Of a DNA stretch of 64,000 bases, positions 33,973 through 41,991 are shown piece by piece (positions within the stretch are counted from its first letter, which is position 1; the number at the start of each line of letters is the position of its first letter). The DNA is from CAZUYC01 sp964624475 (GTDB lineage: Bacteria > Myxococcota_A > UBA9160 > SMWR01). Under the pieces are notes generated by a model. It was not told the DNA's origin, did not search any database, and worked only from the letters and a program-made list of their open reading frames with translations. Position numbers and translations under genes: made by a program. Location of the stretch: the NCBI GenBank assembly GCA_964624475.1, contig CAZUYC010000123.1, positions 6,663 through 70,662 of the forward strand, in the 5' to 3' direction.

Positions 33973-34856
33973 CCGATCTCGCGGGAGCGGCAGCGCACCG
34001 GCGTGGTCTCCCATTCGAGCGGGTCCGCGCACTCGGCGAGGACGGCGTCGCGCGAGCGGCCGAGCGCGCGCTCCTCGGCGATCCCGAGCCGGCGCTCGGC
34101 GGTGGGGTTGAGCTGCACCACCACACCGCGGCGGTCGGTGAGCACGATCGGGATCGGCATCTGCGTCACGAGCTCCGCGTGGCTCACGGGGAGCGTCTGG
34201 AGCAGGCCGCCGCTGAAGAGCACCTGGCGCAGCGCGATCAGGGCCACGCAGAAGAGGATCGGCGCGGGGGGATGCGGCCAGCTCAGCCCGTTCACGACGT
34301 AGACCGCGTTTCCCGCCAGCGGAACGAGCGCCGCGAAGCCCACCGCGAGCTGGCGCCGCCAGCTCTCCGGATGCGAGTCGCGCAGGGCCGAGAAGATCAT
34401 CACCGTGGAGCCGCCGGTCACGAGCAGGTAGGAGTAGCCCATCGAGACCCACCAGAGCGCGCCGTAGCGGTCATTGCCGCCCACGATGGTGGTGAGGTAG
34501 AGGGAGCTCCATCCGCCGGCGAAGAGCAGGCAGAAGAGGATCGCCTGGGGCAGGAGCAGCCCGAGCGGGAACCAAGGGGCGCGCCGAGCCAGGTCGAGGC
34601 GGGCCGCATGGGCGGCAAAGCCCGCCCAGAGCGGCGGGAGGGTCAGGACCCCCAGGTACTTGATGCGGTCGCCGATCCACTCGTCGGCGAGCTGCCGCTG
34701 GTCCACCAGCTCGCCGGTGCACCAGACCATCGCCGAGAGGCAGAGGGCTCCGAAGGTCGCGCGGCCGGGCGTGGAGCGATCGGCCTGGCTCACGCCCAGG
34801 CAGAGCCAGAGCGCGAGGGCGATGTTGAGCTCGAGCGCGACCTCGAACAGGGTCAT
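33912..34856 (-). CDS. 7TM-PAS sensor protein lacking a kinase domain
   Basis: The ATG at 34856 has GGGGAG upstream; an ATG at 34883 is also possible. The first 210 residues form seven hydrophobic helices in the arrangement of the histidine-kinase N-terminal 7TM sensor domain (WSSLYLTTIVGGNDRYGALWWVSMGYSYLL is a characteristic stretch). A PAS domain follows (about 225-300: MPIPIVLTDRRGVVVQLNPTAERRLGI). The protein then stops. No HisKA, HATPase or GGDEF domain follows. It may be a truncated kinase or a stand-alone sensor needing a partner. It is convergent with, and overlaps, aconitase. Confidence 0.75.
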   Translation of the reverse strand: MTLFEVALELNIALALWLCLGVSQADRSTPGRATFGALCLSAMVWCTGELVDQRQLADEWIGDRIKYLGVLTLPPLWAGFAAHAARLDLARRAPWFPLGLLLPQAILFCLLFAGGWSSLYLTTIVGGNDRYGALWWVSMGYSYLLVTGGSTVMIFSALRDSHPESWRRQLAVGFAALVPLAGNAVYVVNGLSWPHPPAPILFCVALIALRQVLFSGGLLQTLPVSHAELVTQMPIPIVLTDRRGVVVQLNPTAERRLGIAEERALGRSRDAVLAECADPLEWETTPVRCRSREIGQIALLDPARKRRDLPGEAP

Positions 34857-34936
34857 CGGCGAGGGCTCCCCGGGGGCCAGCATCGACCGGACGCGACCCT
34901 CGATTGAGGGCGGCCCGCGTGTACCATGCGCGGGCC

Positions 34937-35866
34937 GTGCCGCGTCGCACCCTCCTGATCGTGAACCCCGAGAGCCGCAACGGAGCCACCGGGCGGCGCG
35001 CGGAGTCCCTCGTCCGCCGGCTGCGGGAGGCCCTCGGTCCGCTCGAGGTGGAGCGCACGCGCGGCCCGCGCGACGCGGAGCGGATCGCCCGCGAGGCCGT
35101 CCGGGCGGGGTGCGACCGGCTGCTCGTCGCGGGCGGCGACGGAACGCTCTCCGAAGTGGCGACGGGGCTCCTCGAGGCCGGCCTCGGCGGATACGCCACG
35201 ATCGGCGCGCTCCCGCTCGGCACGGGCGGCGACTTCCTGCGGACCCTCGGCGTGCCGCGCGAGCTCGGCCGCGCCATCGACTGCCTGCGCGAGGGGAAGC
35301 CGCGGCCGCTCGACGCCGGCCGCGCCAGCTTCGTCGATGCGGCCGGGCGACCCGTGCGCGCGCACTTCGTGAACGTCGCCAGCTTCGGCGTGAGCGGCCG
35401 CGTCGTCGAGCTCGTGAACCAGAGCCGCAAGCCCCTCGGCGGGCGGGCGGCCTTCCTGCTGGGAGCGTTGCGGGCGATCGCTCGCCATCGCTCGCAGCCG
35501 GTCAGGATCCGCGTCGACGGCGCGCTGGTGCACGAGGGGCCGCTCGTGCTCGCCGCGGCGGCGAATGGGCGCTTCTTCGGCGCCGGCATGTGCATAGCCC
35601 CCGAGGCGCGCACCGACGACGGCCTCTTCGACCTGGTCGCGGTCGGGGCCCTCGGCAGGGCGCAGCTCCTGCGCAAGCTCCCGCTCATCTACCGCGGCGC
35701 TCACCTCGGCGACGCGGCGGTGCACGCATGGCAGGCGCGCCTCGTGGAGGCCGAGGCGCTGGGCGCGCCCGTTCCCGTCGAGCTCGACGGCGAGCCGCTG
35801 GGGCGCCTGCCCGCGCGCTTCGAGGCGCTGCCGGCCGCACTCATGCTGATCGGCCCCCCGACGTGA
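34937..35866 (+). CDS. Lipid kinase of the diacylglycerol kinase family (YegS/DgkB-like)
   Basis: This 309-residue protein has a GTG start at 34937. The ATP-binding region reads LLIVNPESRNGATG, then LLVAGGDGTLSEVATGLLE (GGDGT motif) and GALPLGTGGDFLRTLG. The C-terminal beta-domain has FFGAGMCIAPEARTDDGLFDL, typical of the family's metal-site end. It phosphorylates a lipid alcohol (diacylglycerol, phosphatidylglycerol or a sphingoid base) at the membrane. The last would be of interest given the possible serine palmitoyltransferase at 26126, but this is speculation. Its stop overlaps the next gene (GTGA). Confidence 0.9.
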   Translation: MPRRTLLIVNPESRNGATGRRAESLVRRLREALGPLEVERTRGPRDAERIAREAVRAGCDRLLVAGGDGTLSEVATGLLEAGLGGYATIGALPLGTGGDFLRTLGVPRELGRAIDCLREGKPRPLDAGRASFVDAAGRPVRAHFVNVASFGVSGRVVELVNQSRKPLGGRAAFLLGALRAIARHRSQPVRIRVDGALVHEGPLVLAAAANGRFFGAGMCIAPEARTDDGLFDLVAVGALGRAQLLRKLPLIYRGAHLGDAAVHAWQARLVEAEALGAPVPVELDGEPLGRLPARFEALPAALMLIGPPT

Positions 35867-36828
35867 ACCGCGGGGTGCTCGACCAGATCCGCGAAGCCAC
35901 CGCCCTGGTGAGCCGGCGCGCGCGCAGCGTCCGCATCGACGGCGCGCGCCTGCCCGCGCTCGCCGCCGAGTTCGCGCGCACGCCACCGGTCCCCTCGCAC
36001 CTCGATCCCGCGCACCAGGACCTCGGCTCCGCGGAGGCGACGCTCGCCTACGTGATCACGCTCGACGCGATCAACTTCGGCTCGGGCTTCTTCCCGTACC
36101 TCGCGAAGCGGCCGGGCCTCTCGGGCTACTTCACGCTGGCGACCGGGCTGCGCGAGCGCTTCGAGCGCAAGGGGCCGTGGAGCGCGCAGGAGCTGCGCGG
36201 CCTGTGCGCGGCCGAATGCGCGGAGACCTTCGCTCAGGACCTGCGCGTGCCGGAGGCGGCGGAGCTGATGGGGCTCTTCGCCCGCGCGCTCGCCGACCTC
36301 GGGGACTTCCTCGCCAGCGGCTACGCCGGTCGCTTCGCGGGTCCGCTGGAGGAGGCCGGGGGTTCGGCGGAGCGGCTCGTCCCGATCCTGGCCCGCATGC
36401 CCTTCTACCGCGACGTGGCCCGCTACGAGGAGCTCTCCGTCCCCTTCTACAAGCGGGCCCAGCTCACCGCCGCGGACCTCGCCGCCGCCTTCCGCGGCGA
36501 GGGCCCCGGCCGCTTCCACGACCTCGATCGGCTCACGCTCTTCGCGGACAACCTGGTCCCGCACGTGCTGCGGCGGGAGGGCGTGCTCGTGTACGCGGAG
36601 TCGCTGGCGCGGAGCATCGACGCGCAGGAGCCGATCGCCTCCGGCTCGCGCGAGGAGGTGGAGATCCGCGCGTGCGCCGTGCACGCCGTCGAGCGCTGCG
36701 TCGAGGAGATCGCGCGCCGCGGCGGCGAGGCGACGGCGCAGGCCCTCGACCAGGCGCTCTGGAACCGCGGCCAGGGCCAAGAGTTCAAGGCCCATCCGCG
36801 CCACCGCACGCGCTCGGTGTACTACTGA
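35863..36828 (+). CDS. Queuosine salvage enzyme (DUF2419/Qng1 family)
   Basis: The GTG start overlaps the lipid kinase stop. The 321-residue protein matches the DUF2419 queuosine-salvage family, in which Qng1 releases queuine from queuosine 5'-monophosphate. Matching blocks are YVITLDAINFGSGFFPYL, KRPGLSGYFTLATGL, ELMGLFARALADLGDFL, FYKRAQLTAADLAAAF, LTLFADNLVPHVLRREGVLVY and the end GSREEVEIRACAVHAVE. The catalytic Asp pairs of the family lie in the LDAIN and FADN blocks. No signal peptide is seen. Salvage of queuine is best known in eukaryotes and in a minority of bacteria. No tgt or queuine transporter gene is adjacent, although the next gene is a permease of unknown substrate. Confidence 0.8.
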   Translation: MNRGVLDQIREATALVSRRARSVRIDGARLPALAAEFARTPPVPSHLDPAHQDLGSAEATLAYVITLDAINFGSGFFPYLAKRPGLSGYFTLATGLRERFERKGPWSAQELRGLCAAECAETFAQDLRVPEAAELMGLFARALADLGDFLASGYAGRFAGPLEEAGGSAERLVPILARMPFYRDVARYEELSVPFYKRAQLTAADLAAAFRGEGPGRFHDLDRLTLFADNLVPHVLRREGVLVYAESLARSIDAQEPIASGSREEVEIRACAVHAVERCVEEIARRGGEATAQALDQALWNRGQGQEFKAHPRHRTRSVYY

Positions 36829-36833
36829 CCTGC

Positions 36834-37346
36834 ATGGCCGGGAGACCGCGCGTGTTCGACGGAACCCTGCTCGTGCTGACCGCGGTCGTCGCCGCGCTCG
36901 CCTGGGTCGCGTACGCGCGAGGCGGCGAGGAGCTCCTGCGCCGGGGACTCGCCGACGGCGGCGTGCTCCTCTACCGCTACGCCCTGCTGATCGTCGTCTC
37001 GTTCCTCGCCGCGGGGCTCGCGAGCGCGATCCTGCCCGAGCAGTGGGTGCAGCGCAGCTTCGGCGCCGAGTCGGGCCTGCGCGGCATCCTGCTGGCCACG
37101 GCGATGGGCGTCGTGACTCCGGCGGGCCCCTTCGTCTCGATCCCGATCGCGGCCGTGATGCTCCGCTCCGGAGCCACGGCCGGGCCGGTCGTCGCCTTCC
37201 TCGCCGGCTGGTCGCTCCTCGCGCTCCACCGTTTCCTCGCCTGGGAGGTGCCGATGCTCGGCTGGCGCTTCGCGACGCTGCGCTATGTGACCTGCATCGC
37301 GCTCCCGCCGATCGCAGGGCTGCTCGCGCGGGCGGTCACGCGCTGA
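36834..37346 (+). CDS. Predicted permease (DUF318/ArsP-like half-length)
   Basis: This 170-residue inner-membrane protein has about five helices. RYALLIVVSFLAAGLASAILPEQWVQRSFGAESGLRGILLATAMGVVTPAGPFVSIPIAAVMLRSGA carries the GP-rich 're-entrant' segment seen in the DUF318/UPF0718 permeases, here as a single half. Its ATG is 5 bases beyond the queuosine-salvage stop, and the third gene of this run begins within its stop (TGATG). Proximity to a salvage gene makes a nucleobase-related transporter thinkable, but family members have been linked to organoarsenicals and other cargo. The substrate is unknown. Confidence 0.7.
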   Translation: MAGRPRVFDGTLLVLTAVVAALAWVAYARGGEELLRRGLADGGVLLYRYALLIVVSFLAAGLASAILPEQWVQRSFGAESGLRGILLATAMGVVTPAGPFVSIPIAAVMLRSGATAGPVVAFLAGWSLLALHRFLAWEVPMLGWRFATLRYVTCIALPPIAGLLARAVTR

Positions 37347-37525
37347 TGGGCGTGATGCTCGCGCTGGCGGCCGGGAGCCGAGCCCAGGTCGACGCGATCC
37401 ACCGCAAGGCGCTCGAGCTCGGCGCCAAGGACGAAGGCGCGCCGGGGCCGCGCGGCGACGGCTTCTACGCGGGCTACTTCCGCGATCTGGACGGCAACAA
37501 GCTGAACGCGTTCTTCATGGGCTAG
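37346..37525 (+). pseudogene. C-terminal remnant of a VOC (glyoxalase-like) protein
   Basis: These 59 codons read ALAAGSRAQVDAIHRKALELG, GAPGPRGDGFYAGYFRDLDGN and LNAFFMG. They match the second beta-alpha-beta module of a vicinal-oxygen-chelate protein, in particular the closing Y..YF.DLDGNK...F strand with the metal Glu position changed. The normal first half of about 65 residues is missing. It could still be translated because its ATG overlaps the permease stop, but on its own it is not a complete fold. Confidence 0.6.
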
Positions 37526-37553
37526 CGCGCCTGCGAAGCGGGCGCGCGGAGGC

Positions 37554-37640
37554 GAGGTCGACCTCTACGACGCCTTCGCACAGCGCCTTCCCCTGCAGGT
37601 GATCTGCCGGCTCCTCGGCATCCCGTCGATCGAGCGTGGC
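37554..37640 (+). pseudogene. Cytochrome P450 gene fragment
   Basis: The frame reads EVDLYDAFAQRLPLQVICRL followed by LGIPS. This is the conserved segment of bacterial P450s just before the first active-site helices ('DLV..FA.PLP..VI..LLGIP'). No start codon precedes it, and the sequence diverges after about 28 codons. The I-helix, ExxR and heme Cys regions are absent. It abuts the VOC remnant, so this 300-base zone looks like a deletion scar. Confidence 0.55.
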
Positions 37641-37653
37641 GTTCGAAACGAAC

Positions 37654-38148
37654 CTACTGGCGGTCGATCCGCCACACGCCTTCGCACGAGGTGCCCTGGC
37701 GACAGCGCAGATCGATCATGGCCGGCATCGTGTAGCACGAGGTGCGCGTCTCGCCCGCGTTCACGTCGGTCGACATCGCGGTGTTCACGCTGACGCGGAT
37801 CTGGCCTTGCGAGAGATTGCGCAGCGTGAGGCAGGCGTTGACCGGGCCGCCGGTCAGTACCTCGTAGATGCGGGCTTCGCCGTCGACGCCGGCCAGGAAG
37901 GTGCCGGGCCCGCCGATCGTCTTCCCGCCAGCGGCGAGCGCGAAGAGGGCTGCGGTGACGGCGTCGCCGGTCAGTCCCGACGGCGTGCTGGTCGTTGCGC
38001 TGGTGGTGGTGGTAGTGCCGGTGGTCGTGCCCGTCGACGTCGACGACTGCGACAGGCCGAAGCCCGCGGCCGAGGGCGCGAACTCCACGATCAGACCCGC
38101 CGAGACGACGGCCCCGAGGGCGATGAGGAGAGTCCGTGATCCACGCAT
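37654..38148 (-). CDS. Secreted protein with Ser/Thr-rich linker
   Basis: This 164-residue protein starts at ATG 38148 with GGAAGGA upstream. A signal peptide (RTLLIALGAVVSAGLIVEF) is followed by a low-complexity Ser/Thr/Gly stretch (residues 33-57, alternating TTTGTTTTT-type and SATTST). A small domain with two Cys pairs comes last (NACLTLRNLSQGQIRVSV, TRTSCYTMP, DLRCRQGTSCEGVWRID). I do not recognise the family. The Cys-rich end suggests an extracytoplasmic, disulphide-bonded module on a flexible linker. It is followed by the P450/VOC scar. Confidence 0.65.
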   Translation of the reverse strand: MRGSRTLLIALGAVVSAGLIVEFAPSAAGFGLSQSSTSTGTTTGTTTTTSATTSTPSGLTGDAVTAALFALAAGGKTIGGPGTFLAGVDGEARIYEVLTGGPVNACLTLRNLSQGQIRVSVNTAMSTDVNAGETRTSCYTMPAMIDLRCRQGTSCEGVWRIDRQ

Positions 38149-38333
38149 CGATCCTTCCTCCGCTCTGCATGCCCCGCGAGGCGCATCGGGCGCGGGGCGC
38201 ATTGGGTATTCGAGCCTTCGATCGCGTCGCGCCTTCACGATGGCGCCGGCCGCCGGGAGATCCGGCTGCCGGTGATCTGCACATTCTACACCTCCGGCGA
38301 GCCTCGAAGAATCGGGCCTCACGCCCGGTGGTG

Positions 38334-39779
38334 TCACCCTGGCCGGACGGGCTCGGGCGAAATGCGCAAGGGTCGTCGCAACCCGCCGTGCGCTCTGTCC
38401 TTCCGGGGCTTCGCCAGCTCCGCGATCGCCGCCGCGAGCGGGCGCAGCGCGCCTTCCCCGAGCCCGGGCGCCCGCACGCCATCCCGCAGCGCCATCGCGA
38501 CCTCGGCTTCGCGCAGGCCCTCGGGCAGCCGCACCGCGAGCCACGCGATGCGCTCGCCGATCCGCAGCAGGGCGGGTCGCAGCTCGCGCTCGAGATCCGC
38601 CGGCGCGTCGCCCGGATCCGCGCCACGCGGCGCGCGCTGCACCTGCTTGGCCGCCGTGACGAGCGCCTCGAAGAGGGTGCGGACGGACTCGTCCGCAGGC
38701 GCTGCTACGCCCGCGGCCCGCGCGGCCTCGCGCGCCGCGGCGACGCCGCGCTCCTGCACTTCGCGCTCGCGCGCGGGCGCCTCGAGCGGGAGCCCCGCGA
38801 GGCGCTTGGCGGCCGCGACGAGCGGCATCAGCGCGAGGCGCTCGTCGATCGCCGCGACGAGCGCGGCGAGCGGCGTCGCGGTGCGCGGAGCGGCGACCCC
38901 GAAGTGCGACTCGCGCAGCCGCGCCAGCGTCCCGTCCGCCTCGCGCGCGAGCAGCCACGCGTCGATCCCGGCGGCCAGGTCGGCGCGCTCGGCGCGCACC
39001 AGGTAGGCCTTGCGGTCACGGGTGAAGGGGCCGAGCGCCTCGCTGCCCGGCGCCGCCGCGAGCCAGCCGGGCGCCTCGAGCGTGTCGCTCACGACGGCGT
39101 CCACGAGCCCCTGCGAGAGCGCCTTCGCCACCGCGGAGTTGGAGGCGATCGCCACCAGGGTCGCGCGCGGGAACCGGGCGCGCGCGACCCTCTCGAGGTG
39201 GCCTCCCGCGTTCACACCGATCCGCAGCTCCGGGTCGTCGAGCGCGTCCAGGCTCGCGTGGAGCGCGGGGTCGCGCACGAGCGCCACGGCGCCCGACTCC
39301 GCGACGGCGACGCTGAAGCGACCGGCCAGGGATCGTTCCGGGCGCACGGTCACCCCGGACATGGCGACGTCGAAGCGGCCCGAGGCGAGGTCGCTCTCGA
39401 GGCGCGGCCAGCGGAAGGTCACGACCTCGAGGTCGAGGCCGCGCTCCGCCGCGAAGGCGCGCGCCACCTCGAGGTCGAAGCCGCGCGCGCGAGCCCCTTG
39501 GCCGACGCTGAAGGGGGCATAGTCGCCCGAGGTCCCGACGCGCAGCTTCGCCGGCGCCGCCGCCGCGGCCGCCGACGCGACGGCGAGGCCCGCGGCCGCG
39601 AGGGCTGCCGCGACGCGGGTCGCCGGGGCGCCCCGCCCGGCGCCTCGCGCGGGGGGTTTGACCGGGCGGCGTCCATTCCCTAACCTCGCGCCTCCGCTGA
39701 ATTTCTGGCCCCGCGGCCGCCGGCCCGCCCCGAGGGTCGCGCGGCCTTCGAGCAGGGGGCTAGCGAGGTCCCGCGCCAT
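38334..39779 (-). CDS. Exported PheC-like cyclohexadienyl dehydratase fused to AroQ-gamma chorismate mutase
   Basis: The N-terminal 240 residues of the mature protein are a periplasmic binding-protein fold close to PheC: KLRVGTSGDYAPFSVGQGARARG, then FDVAMSGVTVRPERS, VNAGGHLERVARARF and FTRDRKAYLVR. PheC converts prephenate to phenylpyruvate. About residues 335-410 match secreted chorismate mutases (ERLALMPLVAAAKRLAGLP, then EREVQERG and FEALVTAAKQVQ). Together they would turn chorismate into phenylpyruvate in the periplasm. A signal peptide-like stretch precedes the PheC part. The nearest canonical start is an ATG at 39779, leaving a 45-residue Arg-rich leader, so the start is uncertain. That ATG shares a CATG with the divergent cold-shock gene. 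Confidence 0.82.
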   Translation of the reverse strand: MARDLASPLLEGRATLGAGRRPRGQKFSGGARLGNGRRPVKPPARGAGRGAPATRVAAALAAAGLAVASAAAAAAPAKLRVGTSGDYAPFSVGQGARARGFDLEVARAFAAERGLDLEVVTFRWPRLESDLASGRFDVAMSGVTVRPERSLAGRFSVAVAESGAVALVRDPALHASLDALDDPELRIGVNAGGHLERVARARFPRATLVAIASNSAVAKALSQGLVDAVVSDTLEAPGWLAAAPGSEALGPFTRDRKAYLVRAERADLAAGIDAWLLAREADGTLARLRESHFGVAAPRTATPLAALVAAIDERLALMPLVAAAKRLAGLPLEAPAREREVQERGVAAAREAARAAGVAAPADESVRTLFEALVTAAKQVQRAPRGADPGDAPADLERELRPALLRIGERIAWLAVRLPEGLREAEVAMALRDGVRAPGLGEGALRPLAAAIAELAKPRKDRAHGGLRRPLRISPEPVRPG

Positions 39780-40239
39780 GCTGTCCATGGACGAGGTCCA
39801 GTCCGGCTGCCGTGTCACGCACAAGAACACGGGTCTCCGCTACTCGGTGGTGGAGACCGGCGACGACGAGGTCCTGCTCTCCGCCGAGTCCGAGGAGCTC
39901 CAGGATCTGGTGGTGCCGATCCGCCTCTTCCAGCAGGAGTTCGCGCTCAGCGATCGCTTCAGCCCGGGCCGCGGCCGCGGGCGCGCCCGGCGCCCGGCGA
40001 CGCGCACGGCGCCGAGCGGTCCGAAGGTGCGGGGCAAGATCAAGAAACTCGTGCGCGACCGCGGCTTCGGCTTCGTGCGCGGCGACGACGGCAAGGAGGT
40101 CTTCTTCCACCGCTCGGGCCTCGCCGCCACCGACTACGACTCGCTCGCCGAGGGCGACGTCGTCGAGTACGTCGTCCAGGAAGGGCCCCGCGGAGCGCGC
40201 GCCGAGAACGTCCGCGCCGTCACGGGCGATCCGGCCTGA
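39778..40239 (+). CDS. Cold-shock-domain protein with extra N-terminal domain
   Basis: This 153-residue protein consists of an N-terminal domain (1-65: MDEVQSGCRVTHKNTGLRYS onwards, a small beta-rich module of unknown type), an Arg/Gly-rich linker (GRGRGRARRPATRT) and a cold-shock domain (about 83-150). RNP1 RGFGFV and RNP2 VFFH are intact, so RNA/ssDNA binding is expected. TTGACC (39658) and TAACCT (39681), 17 bases apart, could form its promoter and would give a leader of about 90 bases. It is divergent from the PheC-chorismate mutase gene. A hairpin and a copy of the dispersed repeat follow its stop. Confidence 0.85.
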   Translation: MLSMDEVQSGCRVTHKNTGLRYSVVETGDDEVLLSAESEELQDLVVPIRLFQQEFALSDRFSPGRGRGRARRPATRTAPSGPKVRGKIKKLVRDRGFGFVRGDDGKEVFFHRSGLAATDYDSLAEGDVVEYVVQEGPRGARAENVRAVTGDPA

Positions 40240-40244
40240 GCGGG

Positions 40245-40273
40245 CGGACGGCCGGCGAAGAGCCGGCCGTCCG
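40245..40273. terminator. Hairpin after the cold-shock-domain gene
   Basis: A perfect 12-bp stem, CGGACGGCCGGC / GCCGGCCGTCCG, with a 5-base loop begins 6 bases after the stop codon. It lacks a T-tract, so termination is likely but not certain. Confidence 0.55.
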
Positions 40274-40275
40274 GC

Positions 40276-40325
40276 ACTCCGCTCGGCTCCGCCTCGCTGC
40301 GCGCGCGCTCCGCGCGCTTGCCTGA
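40276..40325. repeat. Dispersed repeat, inverted copy between cspR-like and nadE genes
   Basis: CTCCGCTCGGCTCCGCCTCG continuing as CTGCGCGCGCGCTCCGCGCGCTTGCCTGA is the reverse complement of the dispersed repeat, with two extra GCGC inserts. It fills the gap between two convergent genes and has no coding potential of its own. Confidence 0.65.
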
Positions 40326-40329
40326 CGCC

Positions 40330-41973
40330 TCACCCGTTCGCGCCGCGGTAGCGGTGCACGATCGGGAGCCGCCTCCCCGACCCGAAGGACTTGGGCGAGA
40401 CCCGCAGCACGAGCGGCGCTTGGCGGCGCTTGTACTCGTTGCGGTCGATCCGCTCCAGCACCCAGTGCACGAGCTTCCGGTCGGCTCCCGGCGGCGGCTC
40501 GATCGAGGCGGCTCCGAGGCTCCCCTCGACCGCCTGCTCCAGGATCGCGTCGAGGACGGGATACTCGGGGAGGTCGTCGCAGTCGCGTTGGCCGGGGGCG
40601 AGCTCCGCGGAGGGCGGCTTCTCGATGCTGCTCCAGGGGATCCGCTCGGCCGAGGCGTTGGCGCGCCGCGCCAGCGCGTAGACGTCGCGCTTGTACACGT
40701 CGCCGATCACGGCGAGGCCGCCCACCGTGTCGCCGTAGAGCGTGCAGTAGCCGACCGAGAGCTCGCTCTTGTTGCCCGTCGCGAGCACGAGGCGCCCCTC
40801 GGCGTTCGAGATCGACATCAGGATCGAGCCGCGGATGCGCGCCTGGACGTTCTGCTGCGCGACGCCGTAGTCCTCCCGGGCACCGAAGAGCTTTTCGAAG
40901 ACCGCGCGGTAGGCGGCGTAGATCGGCGTGATCTCGACGCGGCGCACCTCGATGCCGAGGTTGCGTCCGAGCTCGAGCGCGTCCCGCACGCTGTGCTCGG
41001 ACGAGAAGGGCCCCGGCATCGCGACGCCCAGCACCCGCTCGGGTCCGAGCGCGCGCGCCGCGAGGTGGGCGGTCAGCGCCGAGTCGATGCCGCCCGACAG
41101 GCCGACCACCGCGTCGGGGGGAAGGCCCTGCTTGCGGAAGTAGTCGCGGATCCCGAGCACGAGCCCGGCCTCGAGCTGCGCGACCCGGTCGGGGTCCGCG
41201 GCCGCGACGGGCACGGCGCCCGCCCCGACCTCGACGAGCTCGAGCGCCGGCTCGAAGAGCGGGAGCGCCGCGATCGTGCGCCCGGCCGCGTCGACCGCGA
41301 ACGAAGCGCCGTCGAAGACGAGCTCGTCGTCGCCCCCGAGCTGGTTCACGAAGACGATCGGCACGCCGTGGCGCGCCGCGAGCTCGCCGACGAGGCGCCG
41401 GCGCTCGGCGGGCTTGCCGGCGTGCCAGGGCGATGCCGAGAGGTTGAGCACGACCGCGGCCCCGGCCGCGCGCAGCTCGCCCACGGGGTCGATCGGATAG
41501 CCGAGCTCGCGGGCCCACGCGTCCTCGCAGACCGTGAGCCCGAAGGGCTCGCTCCCGGGCGCGAGCCTCACCACCTCGCGGCGCTCGCTGCCCCGGAAGT
41601 AGCGCTGCTCGTCGAAGACGTCGTAGGTGGGGAGCAGCGACTTGGGGCGCACCGCGGCGATCTCACCGCCCGCGAGCAGCACCGCCGCGTTGTGCAGCCG
41701 CCGCGGGCCCCGCGCCTCGGCCGGCACGACCGCGCCGAGCGCGATCGGGATGCGCCGCGACGCGGCGCGCAGGGCGTCGAGCTCGGCGAGCTGGTCGCGC
41801 ACGAAACCGTCGCGCTCGAGCAGGTCCATCGGCGGGTAGCCGGTGAGCACGAGCTCGGGGAGCACGACGAGGTCGGCCCGCCCGGCGGCGCGCGCGGCCG
41901 CCTCCTCCACGAGCTTGCGGTTGCCCTGGAGGTCCCCGACGGTGGGATTCACCTGCGCGATCGCGACCCGCAC
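40330..41973 (-). CDS. nadE: Glutamine-dependent NAD(+) synthetase
   Basis: This 547-residue two-domain enzyme makes NAD from deamido-NAD, ATP and glutamine. The N-terminal nitrilase-type glutaminase domain has VVLPELVLTGYPP (Glu), the Lys in AAVRPKSLLPTYDVFDE and the Cys nucleophile in LTVCEDAWARE. The C-terminal synthetase domain has the ATP-pyrophosphatase loop VVGLSGGIDSALTAHLA and, later, LATGNKSELSVGYCTLYGD. The order and length are normal. The gene starts with GTG. It is 18 bases downstream of the MaoC gene on the same strand and probably shares its transcript. Confidence 0.97.
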   Translation of the reverse strand: MRVAIAQVNPTVGDLQGNRKLVEEAAARAAGRADLVVLPELVLTGYPPMDLLERDGFVRDQLAELDALRAASRRIPIALGAVVPAEARGPRRLHNAAVLLAGGEIAAVRPKSLLPTYDVFDEQRYFRGSERREVVRLAPGSEPFGLTVCEDAWARELGYPIDPVGELRAAGAAVVLNLSASPWHAGKPAERRRLVGELAARHGVPIVFVNQLGGDDELVFDGASFAVDAAGRTIAALPLFEPALELVEVGAGAVPVAAADPDRVAQLEAGLVLGIRDYFRKQGLPPDAVVGLSGGIDSALTAHLAARALGPERVLGVAMPGPFSSEHSVRDALELGRNLGIEVRRVEITPIYAAYRAVFEKLFGAREDYGVAQQNVQARIRGSILMSISNAEGRLVLATGNKSELSVGYCTLYGDTVGGLAVIGDVYKRDVYALARRANASAERIPWSSIEKPPSAELAPGQRDCDDLPEYPVLDAILEQAVEGSLGAASIEPPPGADRKLVHWVLERIDRNEYKRRQAPLVLRVSPKSFGSGRRLPIVHRYRGANG

Positions 41974-41991
41974 CCCGAAGAGAGTACCCGG

